A stretch of 64,000 nucleotides of DNA from Vitellaria paradoxa (taxonomy: Eukaryota; Streptophyta; Magnoliopsida; Ericales; Sapotaceae): NCBI GenBank assembly GCA_019916065.1, contig CM034240.1, forward strand, positions 49,686,372-49,750,371. Reading direction: 5' to 3'. Made by a program: the position numbers and the translations under genes. Below are positions 55,377-64,000 of this stretch, piece by piece; the first letter of the stretch is position 1; every line of letters begins with the position of its first letter. The notes beneath the pieces are model-generated. The model had not been told where the DNA came from and did no database searches. It saw only the letters and a list, made by a program, of their open reading frames with translations.

Positions 55377-56963
55377 TGTTGGCCCAAGGTTTATAAAGTT
55401 AGTTTTATAATTGATTTTGATGATAACAAACATTGAATTAAATTTTCACAATAAATTTTCAAATAGACATTGTAAGAAATGTTACAATTCATTTGATAGA
55501 TTCAAGATAATAGAGTTGGAAGAGATTGATATTATTTTTTAGATATTTTCACATAATTTGGATGAAGGAATAAAGGAATTTCAAAGTTTGGAGTAATAGA
55601 AATCAAAGTAAGAAGAATATTTGAACTAGAGGTTAACTCGGATAAATAGAGAAATCAGACACGTGTTAGTATATAGATGATATCTTAAGATCCAATGGTT
55701 CAAGTTTCATAAAATTTTAATATAGTAAACTAGACTTCCATATCTACAACTTTACCGAAGGGAGCTTTTTGTGAATCTGACGTTAAGGTATCAAAACATG
55801 AGTTGGAACATTAGGCATTACAGAAAAGTTTTTAATTCTGGATTCTGGAACTAGTCTTAGTTTTTGAGACATAACTCATACTCTACAGCTTTAAAAATTC
55901 TGATTTTTGGTGTGTGAAAAGAAGACTCAAAAAGCTACAACTTTTGTAGTTTAAGTTTCTTCTAATTCTAAAAGTATCCTAGTGAAACGGAAGCTTAAAC
56001 TGGAAACACAGATTCAGAATGTCAGAAAAAGTTATCAGAAGCTGGTCTCGGTTCAGAAGCCATATCTGACTATCTAACCGTTGGATGAAGCTCAAAATTT
56101 AACATGTGATAGCTGACTTATATATCTACAAAGTCTTTACTCTGAGGCAATGTCAGATTTGAACTTTCTGAGGGTGAAAAACGGTCACAAATATATCTCA
56201 GAAAATCTGAATCGGAAAGACAGCATTGGAAGCAAGGAAATTCAATTTCTTTCAAGGGCAAAAGTGTCTTTTCACTTAGTAATGGCCATTTTGAGATTTT
56301 CATCTATAAATAGAGCCTCAAACTCAGATTCAAGGGGATGAACAAGGCAAGAAAGAAGTGCTTACAAAGAGATACAAGAAATTCCATAACTTTGTAAACA
56401 TAGAGTGATTTTTTCTCACATTTGTGCTTCATCTTTCATATTCAACTTGTGAGAGTTTCTTTTTGATTTGATTGAGTTTTAAGCTCATCATTGTTGTTGT
56501 AAGAAACGAAAATTTAAAACCCTTTTAATTTGTGAGAGTTGGGCGAGCTCTTGTTGGTTTTGGTTCAAGTGTTAGGACCAAAACAAGGGACTTTCTTTGA
56601 GAGAGACTTGTGTGAATGATTTGTGGATAAAATCACTTGGAAAAAGTTTATAGCACCTTAGTAAGCTAGTGTGTAATAAGCTCTTCAAAGAATAGTGGAG
56701 AAATCTCAATGAAGGCCTTGGGGGAGTGGACGTAGGCAACATTGAAGCCGAACCACTATAAATCGATTGTGTTTGCTTCTCTTCCCTTCTCTTTATATTT
56801 ATTGCAAACACTAGCACTCACTCTTCATTCACAAATATTGAATAATTTTTTTGGTGCATTTCATATTCATCTTGACATATTTGTTTTAGGGTTGAAATTT
56901 TTATTTGTAAAATTTTTAAGCAACCCTATTCACCCCCCTCTAGTGTTACTATTTGGGACAACA
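55377..56963 (+). mobile_element. Solo LTR of a large (Copia/SIRE-like) retrotransposon
   Basis: A 1587-bp segment starts TGTTGGCCCA and ends TGGGACAACA, which are near-perfect inverted termini. It is flanked on both sides by the identical pentamer AAATC (55372-55376 and 56964-56968). Near the 3' end it has ATTCACCCCCCTCTAGTG and GTGGACGTAGGCAACATTGA, then GAAGCCGAACCACTATAAATC, words I associate with the R/U5 part of long plant Copia (SIRE/Maximus-like) LTRs. There is no primer-binding site or polyprotein on either side, so the element was removed by recombination between its LTRs. Orientation is inferred from these 3' motifs. Confidence 0.9.
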
Positions 56964-56968
56964 AAATC

Positions 56969-57977
56969 AAAACAAATCAATTCTTTATTTTAAAATAAAA
57001 TCAATTATAACAGTGAAATATTTCCAAACAGAGTGTATAGAAAAAATAAATACTTTATAACGAAATAAAATCTTCTAATTTTCTTTTAATGAATCAAGTT
57101 GTATGGATCAATTTTCGTGTATCTCAAGTAATCCCTAGTTGCTTAAAGTTAATGTCCGGATAAGACTTTAATAGCTCTTAGAAAAAACCTAATTATCTTA
57201 TAAAATTCCCCCTTGATCAATTGATTTCACCCACGTCTTAAGGGGGAATTTAACATTTAAGAGAGAATTGAAGGATGAAATTTTACCCTTAATTTTAAAT
57301 AAATAAAAATACAAAATAACTAATTCGTAAAAATAAAAAGGCCTTTTGATGAGCTAAACTTGTACTGTTGTATTTAGATTGACAGTTGTTCATGGAAGGA
57401 AAGTAAAATGTTAGAGAAAAAAAAAATCTTATACATTCACTTTTATAATTTATTTAATACAAATTAAGAAATATAGTTGACAAATATTTAGTTACTTTTT
57501 ATTTAAATAAAAATAAAATTATTCTATTTTATTTTATGCTTGTCTAGCAATTTTATCTTAATTTTTTATTTCCTTTCACATACTCGAGAGTCACACATGT
57601 CCTATGAAATACTAATATTAAAATTGAAGTTGATCAATAAATCATTTTGATAAATTAAACAAGTTCGTCTTCGATTGAAGTAACAAAAAACTCTAAATAA
57701 TGATGAAAAATATTAAAAAATTCTAAAAATTTTTCACTTTTTATCTTACTGGATAAATTACGAACTCACAATTTATCTCACTTTATTTCATTTTTGATTA
57801 CTCCAAATAAATTTTTAATAAATATATTAAAATCACACAAGTAAATTTGTTGAACATCCAAAAATTAATAAAAAAGGAAGTTAATTATTGTTTTCCATTT
57901 TAATCACAAAAAGAAAAATTCATAATATTTAATTATTTTTTCATATTTCATATCGACATATTATATATACAAATTTT
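56969..57977. other. AT-rich spacer with one MITE-like copy
   Basis: No gene is seen. At about 57680-57805 the sequence AACAAAAAACTCTAAATAAT followed by CTTTTTATCTTACTGGATAA and a CTCCAAATAAA end belongs to the same short MITE family as 61422-61560, with decayed ends. Confidence 0.5.
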
Positions 57978-58681
57978 GGATGAATTACACCTAGACCTCA
58001 ACATTGAAGTTATTCCACCTAGATCCCTCTACATTTAAAATTAACAAAAACTTCTTATTTTGAAATGTTACTCACCTCACCACTTCGTTAATATTCCATT
58101 AGAGTTCAATTAAAATGACGATGCCAGTTAAAAATTTTTTCTAATATAGTAAAAAATTTTTTTTAATATACCAAATTTACTCCTGTCTCCTTTTATTAGT
58201 TTAATAATTATTATTGTTTAAAATTATTTCTCTTCTCACTGCCCTCCGCTATCCCTCTCTCCTCTTGTGCTGGTAATGGCTCGTTTCCGGGCACTACTGA
58301 GACTGACGGTAGCATGGCAGCATCATCAACAAACCTTGGGAGACTCATCCGTTCCTTTGTTTCATGTTGGCTCTTAATCTGAAGATCCCAATTCAATCAA
58401 AACCTCAACTTATCAAAAAATCAAGACCAACCTACCAACCATAATCTTAAATGGCTTTTAGGGATCTCATCTGCCCCAAATTCCTTCCACAACCCATAAA
58501 AATTTTCCAATCCCATTTTTTCCCTCCCATGCCCCTTCCACATCTCGACAACACTGCCATCAGAGTGGGCCAAAGAGGCGAAGAAGAGGAACACCCATCT
58601 GCTGTAAAAAGAATAGACGAGCGGTAATGTATGGAGCGGCGACATGCACACAGCTATATATATATATATATATATATAGAA

Positions 58682-58840
58682 CCACTGGCTTGGTTCAGGG
58701 GCAGGCTCTAAGTGGCGAGTTCAAATCCCCTTTTTAGACAAATCAGATAATTAGGTGGGAGATCGTGGTGGACGAACGCGCCCCGAAGGTTTGTAACTGA
58801 ATAGGTCGGCGGGGTATAACGGTGATTTCCCCTATTACCA
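58682..58840 (+). mobile_element. SINE-like element inside the MULE-like element
   Basis: An A-box-like TGGCTTGGTTCAGGGGC at about 58687 and a B-box-like GAGTTCAAATCCC at about 58718 have the spacing of an internal pol III promoter. They are followed by a tRNA-unrelated region (GTGGTGGACGAACGCGCCCC, GGTTTGTAACTGAATAGGTC). It ends before a (TA)n(GA)n microsatellite at 58843-58905. The family was not identified. Confidence 0.45.
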
Positions 58841-58842
58841 AA

Positions 58843-58905
<63 letters not shown>
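58843..58905. repeat. (TA)n(GA)n compound microsatellite
   Basis: About ten TA units pass directly into about twenty GA units. It may mark the 3' tail of the SINE-like unit. Confidence 0.9.
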
Positions 58906-58907
<2 letters not shown>

Positions 58908-59837
58908 TGAACAGAGTTAGAGAAAATGAAGACACGTACTTGAATTTGTGGCCAAATAGGCTAAAATCAATTGGGTTGTGACTACTGAGAAGTCTGAGAT
59001 CTAAAAAAGATTACAAATTTTTTAAGATGAGGCTCAGGGTAGGCGATTTACTTGAAGAAGGTTTTAAATTGATAGAAAGAAACGATGATAGAGTGAACTT
59101 TCTTCGATTTTCAGAGAAGATAGAGAAATTGGACAGGGGCGGGCGGCTGGAGGTGTTTGGTTGGCGATGGCCCCAGAGTTTTTCTGGCAATGGCACTGGG
59201 TTTCTCCGTCCTCGTCAGTCGATGGGTTCTCCTCCGCCGCAATAGGTTCTTTTCCACTCGAGTCTGCTGTTATCTGTCCTGGTCATTGGCGCTGTCGGCT
59301 TCGTTGGAACCTCATGGAAGAACAAAAGTCCCTTCTTCACCGGCCAACCCAGCTCCCTCTCTCTTTCTATATATATATATATATATATGTATGCATGTTT
59401 ACATTTGTGTGTGTTTGTGCTGCCTGCTGTTGAAACAGTGTAGTAAGTATAGAAACCTTAATTTATAATAATTTAAAATTTTATAATTAATTTAATTTAA
59501 TAAATCATTTTAGACGTAAATTATTTTAATCAATTTAATTTAATAAAATAAATCATTTTAATCACAAATTACTATTTTAGCTTTAATAAAATGAGTTATT
59601 ATCAATGATTTAGAGGGAGAAATCTGAAAGAGAGAGAGAGAGGAGAGAGGCTGTGCGTTGTGAGAAACTCAGGATTATAACTGTTCTTACAATAAAATAT
59701 TAATAGAGTGAGCAGTAAATTAACAGAGGGGAGGAGTTAGCAATATTTCGAAATAGAAGTTTATTTTGTTAATTTTAAATATTGAGGAGTCTAAGTGTAA
59801 TTACTCAAATGCTAAGGGGTGTAGATGTAATTTACCT

Positions 59838-59996
59838 TTTTTTCCGGTCGGTTCGAAGTCGAGAAGGGGGTTCGTCTGAAGAGTTGCCAATCATCATCGA
59901 CCAGAGCGCCCGGAAATCTGTTCTTCCAATTATCGACTCTGCAACGGCTATATTGTTTGAATCTCACCAGGATCGTCAAACATTGTCGAAAACAAG
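59838..59996 (+). promoter_or_regulatory. Probable non-coding first exon of the RING-CH gene
   Basis: A GC-richer leader-like stretch (TTCCGGTCGGTTCGAAGTCG onward) ends in a good donor, AACAAG followed by GTCAGT, at 59996/59997. The next plausible acceptors are at 62058 (TTTTTTGCAG) and 62137 (CCTTGGCAG), just before the coding start. The link is inferred from splice signals and composition. Confidence 0.45.
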
Positions 59997-60622
59997 GTCA
60001 GTTCTCGATCAATCTCGCAAATCATAGACAAATCAAAACAATTATATATATGTATATATGGACTCACATACTGCCCTCTGCATTTCAAGAATCTGAATCT
60101 TTGATTGTTACGAATTGTTGTTAAATTCGCATGTACTATAGAAAGATACGGTGTACACAATTCACGAAGTAGATGTGGTAAATCAATATATTTGCTACAG
60201 AGTTTGGCGTTTACTTTGATTGTAGCTAATGTTTGATCATCTGTGCGTTGGAGATTTCACAACACAGAAAATTGTACCTCTGTTACAAGATTTGGTGCCA
60301 ATTAACCTTCCCATGCATGCTGAGTTTATTGAGCTCTCCTCCTGCTTGTACGAATTCTATAACCTCTCCCCCCCCCCCCAAAAAAGAGTGCAACTGAAAT
60401 TAATCCAAATCTCTTTACATTTTTCTATGTTGAAATGCTAGTATTCAGAGAGGTCTTGAAAACCCTAATATCTTCTAAAAAGATTCTCAGTTCAGACACT
60501 AGGCCAAATTTTCTCACTTTGCTAATGTCTTGATTAGTTGATTTCAGTCCGAACCCAAAATGACGTGGCTACTATAGTTTGAATTGAAGCCCCATTCAAA
60601 ATATGCCACCACAATACACCAT

Positions 60623-60712
60623 TTCAGACGGTAAAAGGGGATTGTCTGAATGCAAGCCCAGAAAGGCTTCAGACGGTAAAAGGGGATCGTCTGAATGCAA
60701 GCCCAGAAAGGC
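60623..60712. repeat. 45-bp tandem duplication with internal hairpin
   Basis: Two 45-bp units (60623-60667 and 60668-60712) differ at one base (GGATTGTCTG versus GGATCGTCTG). Each contains CAGACGGT, a spacer, and TCTGAATG. In the second copy CAGACG and CGTCTG form a perfect 6-bp stem; in the first the stem has one G-T-type mismatch. It lies within the inferred first intron of the RING-CH gene. Confidence 0.9.
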
Positions 60713-61421
60713 CTACCGTCCAGTTGATATTGATTTATTGTTTGGACGCTGTAACTAGAACTCAAATTTCTAGGTTCCTAAACCCAGAAATCCTGTAACC
60801 ATTTAACAATTATATCATTTAAAACCCAGAAATAACTAAGATATATCCTTGCACGTACTACATAAGTTCAGAACATCACTTTTCATGCAATCATTCAAGC
60901 TCCAAAAACAACTTTCATGCATATAATCAACAATAATAAGAATCCAATATTAACACACTTTCTAACCTTCAAAATTCAGCTGAATATACACATGCATAAC
61001 TCTAAATTCAGATTTTAACTACAAATTTCTTAGTCCATGAAAACTACATGCATGTGATGAAAAAAAGGGTGATAACCATAAAATCAACATTTAAGGGTGA
61101 AGATCCTTCATCCTACATCTAAAGGTGTTAACAAACACCCAAAAATTTCTAAAAAATGAAGAATTAGTAGATCATGATGAATATCCCTGATCCCACTCCA
61201 AAATGCGAAAAAGCAACCTTCTCATCCTTCAAACTGATTTCTACTTCTTCCTTAGTCTTCTGACTTCTCTCTCTCTCAGTGTTCTCTGCTGGTGTAAAAT
61301 GAAGAAAGTGGGTTATATAAAATGGGTTCAAGGTATTTATAAGGTGGGTAAATGGGTTACATTCGAGTGGTTTCAACTTGGTGGCTCGTGGGTCAAGTTT
61401 GAATAGAAATTGGGTTATCAA

Positions 61422-61560
61422 GGCTCCGTTTGGGGTGACAAAAAACTCTGAAAAATGGTGAAAATATTAAAAAACTCTAAAAGTTATTTATTTTTTTTAT
61501 CTTACTGCACGAATTACAAACCCACATTTTATCTCACTTTTTATCGCTCCAAATGCACCG
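61422..61560. mobile_element. Short MITE
   Basis: The element is 139 bp, flanked by CAA on both sides. The left end is GGCTCCGTTTGGGGTGAC and the reverse-complemented right end is CGGTGCATTTGGAGCGAT. The core TTATCTTACTGCACGAATTA is shared with copies near 57.7 kb and, inverted, 11.7 kb. Confidence 0.65.
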
Positions 61561-62145
61561 CAAATGAATTTAGGTCCAAGTCCAACAATTAAAATTAAAA
61601 GTCTCCACCCAATGGCTCATCCAAAGCCCAAACAATAGCCAATAATTAAATCAACTAACCAAACAACTCACAATTAAATCCAATGATCCATTAATTAGAT
61701 ACCTGGTTATTACAGGTTGACAAAATATGTTTAGTCCACCCCAAACAGCTGGGTACTGTTGATTGATTGAAGAATGACGAACAGCATTGCCTATACACAC
61801 ATTGTGTGTACTCGCTGTTTATAAGGCATTGAAACGTCAATTTAAGGCATCCAAGTGGATGAACTTTCTAATTTGCATGGATTTACAACTATATTTATTG
61901 ATATAGATATAACTGTTCGAAGAGTATTTCGGATGGTCCATCACCTTTGTGTAACTTTGCTATTTCATCTGGTTCATTGATGATAATTTGTCCATTAATA
62001 TTACTGATGTTTTATATTTTGTTGCCTGATTGGTGAAAACTTTCCTTCTTTTTTGCAGGATTTTTAACTTATGTTGAAATGTTCAGTGGGAATAATAGCT
62101 TTGGCAATGACTTTTCATTTTGATGCTGCCTTGGCAGTTTTCAAA

Positions 62146-63356
62146 ATGCAATTAGAATCAAATGATAGCCAGACAGAAGATAGTTCAGAGACAGAACCTA
62201 TCTTGTGTCAGTCTAACATTGAGCATAGATATGAAGAATCTTCACCTGATATAAGAACTTTGAACCGAGATTGTCCTGTTTCTGTGAATGATTCACAAAA
62301 TATCGACATTGATGAAAGTTACAATCTGGTGAATGCAGACCAACCACAATGCCGTATATGCCTTGATATTGGAGGTACATGCATTGACACTTTGTTTGGT
62401 AAACAAGAAGAAGCTGGCTTTTTTAATTTATTTTTGGTCTTATATGACCTTTTTTTCAACCAAAACTTGATTTTCTTTTGCTTTTGGTAGCTTTTAGGCA
62501 TGGTGTTCACATTCATAACAATATGCTTAAAAATATGAGAACCCACTTACGGGGCAAAAAAGGCCGGCCTGTTTTTAATTAATTTTTTGCAATTTTTTTA
62601 ATTTTTATTTTTGTGAATGAATGTGAATAACATGCACAAAAGCTATCAAAAGCAAAAAGGAAATCAAATTTTAGTGAAAAAAAGTCATATAATACGAAAA
62701 AGGTTGGGTTCTTCTTGTTTACCAGAGGAAGCCTGATATTGGAATGGTATATACCTTCATTAGTTCCCAATTTTTAACCATATCATGCTGCTAGTAGCCT
62801 GTTACACACCTTATTTAACAACAGAAGGAAAAAAAATAACATATATACGCCTAGTTCATGTAATTGAATTCACCAATTGATGGTAGGCGAATTTTTCTTT
62901 AAAATAGTTTCGTTAAGGCGCTTATTTATTCATTCTCAGGGGAAGACTTGATTTCACCATGCCATTGCAGAGGCACCCAGAAGTATGTTCATAGATCATG
63001 TCTTGATAATTGGAGGTCAACCAAGGTGAATGCTCATTTTCTGATTCTTGATATTTGACCAGCAAAGTGACTATTTAGTAATGTTGCTTTGGGTAACATC
63101 AAAACACGGAAAATGAATATAGACCATTTATTTTCATTGACAATTATTTAAACAGTAAAGGAACAAAAAATGTTTATCAAGTGACTGATATTTCAAATCA
63201 TTATTTCAGGAGGGGTTTGCCTTTTCTCATTGTACAGAGTGCAGGGCAGTGTTCTTATTACGTGCCCATGTTTCTCCTGATCGCTGGTGGTTGAGATTGA
63301 AATTTCAGTTTCTCGTTGCAAGGGACCATGCATTTATATTTATTATTGTTCAGCTG
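62146..63356 (+). CDS. RING-CH (RINGv) E3 ubiquitin ligase, 3' part missing
   Basis: Three in-phase coding exons are in the window: 62146-62374, 62940-63025 and 63210-63356, encoding the first 154 residues. After an acidic, Ser-rich start (MQLESNDSQTEDSSETEP) the RING-CH finger is complete as C4HC3: C69 and C72 (CRIC), C84 and C86 (CHC), H94 and C97 (HRSC), C113 and C116 (CTEC). RWWLRLKFQFLVARDHAFIF leads into the first transmembrane helix, where the window's last exon ends at a GTAAGG donor. Family members are membrane-anchored E3 ligases with a MARCH-like finger, and the remaining exons with further helices should lie beyond 64000. An upstream in-frame ATG at 62071 would add 25 residues if the acceptor at 62058 is used. 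I chose 62146 because the family typically starts MQLES. Confidence 0.88.
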
Positions 63357-63687
63357 GTAAGGCAATTGATTTTTGCAGTGGGCATTTTCTTGTTGGCATT
63401 CTCAGCCTTGATCAATGTTGTAACGACTGAGCCAATCATTGAATAAAATAGGTTCACGGTACATCATCATTGTCTAACAGCTCCCCTGCTTTGCCTCTCC
63501 CATCTCTTTCCCAACAATAATAATAAATAAAAAAGGCTCTCCCAGCTATGTAGTCTCTGCCAGTTTAGGAGCTATATGGCTTTATGCATTGTGTGGTGCA
63601 AAGGTTTTCCATTAGGTGATCTGTTCCCAGATGGTGTGGTGCATGGCCATGCCTAGTTGTGCATTTATCTCTTCTAATCATCATCTT

Positions 63688-63712
63688 CCCCCCCCCCCCC
63701 CCAAAAAAAAAA
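63688..63712. repeat. C(15)A(10) homopolymer junction
   Basis: A run of 15 C followed directly by 10 A, in an intron of the RING-CH gene. A second example, C(16)A(10), is at 63970-63995. Confidence 0.9.
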
Positions 63713-64000
63713 GGTTTGTTCCTACATTTCCACTTGAGCACGTAGATGAAGCTGTTACTTAATATCAGGGTCGTCTGATTTTTTGGTATTGCTAATAGTA
63801 ATTCCTCAGACTGGTATATAGTGAAGTATGGGAGCTTCAGGGAGTGCATTTCTTGGAGTTTTGTGCTAGATGCTTTTCTGATTGAAGTTAGGAAAACCTG
63901 GTTGCTTCTTCTTCTTCTTCCCCATTCCATATAGTGGTACTATCATGGATAGTGAATACTTACCCACCTCCCCCCCCCCCCCCCCAAAAAAAAAATAAAT

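Larger units (their letters stand above)
57978..59837. mobile_element. MULE-like element with ~80-bp TIRs
   Basis: The left end (about 57978-58056) reads GAATTACACCTAGACCTC, then CACCTAGATCCCTCTAC, then ATTTAAAATTAACAAAAACT. The reverse-complemented right end (about 59757-59837) reads AAATTACATCTACACCCC, then CACTTAGACTCCTCAA, then ATTTAAAATTAACAAAATAA. Terminal inverted repeats of this length point to a Mutator-like element. The 1.86-kb body lacks a transposase but holds GC-richer, gene-like patches (58240-58640 and 59030-59330), as in Pack-MULEs, plus a SINE-like unit and microsatellites. I could not confirm a 9-bp target duplication. The right end lies where the RING-CH leader begins. Confidence 0.65.

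Noticed and set aside
58682..58730. Possible tRNA gene (B-box GAGTTCAAATCCC)
   Set aside because: No cloverleaf with a 7-bp acceptor stem or anticodon loop could be formed by eye. A SINE fits better.
63249..63446. Continuation of the RING-CH frame beyond 63356 (VRQLIFAVGIF...)
   Set aside because: This is read-through of a GTAAGG donor into intron sequence. The hydrophobic look is incidental or, at most, a retained-intron product.

Overview
The window is nuclear DNA of a flowering plant. Gene bodies are split by many GT-AG introns, the spacers are very AT-rich, and the proteins are typical of land plants. MITE, LTR, LINE, MULE-like and SINE-like remnants are dense. I cannot name the species; a woody dicot or a magnoliid would fit. 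None of it is prokaryotic or viral.

Layout from left to right. (1) 1-5107 is AT-rich spacer with Tourist-type MITEs. (2) 5108-10225 (-) encodes a 428-residue DUF1666 protein in four coding exons. (3) 11.1-14.1 kb is spacer with a SINE-like element and MITEs. (4) 14097-17523 (-) encodes a 231-residue F-box protein. (5) 19.2-21.3 kb is spacer with two tandem MITE copies. (6) 21349-22143 (-) is an intronless DUF3820 protein with a plastid-like N-terminus. (7) 22.2-25.1 kb is TE-rich spacer. (8) 25433-32681 (+) is a complete V-ATPase catalytic subunit A gene with 20 coding exons and 623 codons. (9) 34327-34610 is a broken ORF or leader. (10) 34967-36925 (+) is an intronless P-class PPR protein. 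(11) 37.15-38.43 kb is a decayed copy of the 3' end of the V-ATPase gene. It is followed directly by a scrap of the PPR gene, so the V-ATPase/PPR block appears to have been duplicated in tandem and then eroded. (12) 40737-51513 (-) is Mediator subunit MED8 in 12 coding exons and 567 codons, with two L1 LINE remnants in its introns. (13) 51.7-57 kb is a transposon graveyard: an inverted MITE pair, a ~100-bp minisatellite, a 1.16-kb TRIM-like LTR element with two 253-bp LTRs, and a 1587-bp solo LTR with a perfect 5-bp target duplication. (14) 57978-59837 is a MULE-like element with ~80-bp terminal inverted repeats, ending where the first exon of a RING-CH E3 ligase gene seems to begin. (15) The RING-CH coding exons lie at 62146-63356 (+), and the gene runs off the right edge.

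The genes are ordinary, independent housekeeping or regulatory genes, not an operon or a co-ordinated system. I found no convincing new defence, biosynthetic or mobile system. The most informative signals are structural: the eroded V-ATPase/PPR tandem duplication, two LTR-derived elements with clean boundaries, a family of GTTTGG-ended MITEs with 3-bp target duplications, and a MULE-like insertion against a gene's 5' end. Exon joints were read by eye. The reading frame closes exactly for the four spliced genes whose ends lie in the window, and stays in phase through the three RING-CH exons present.
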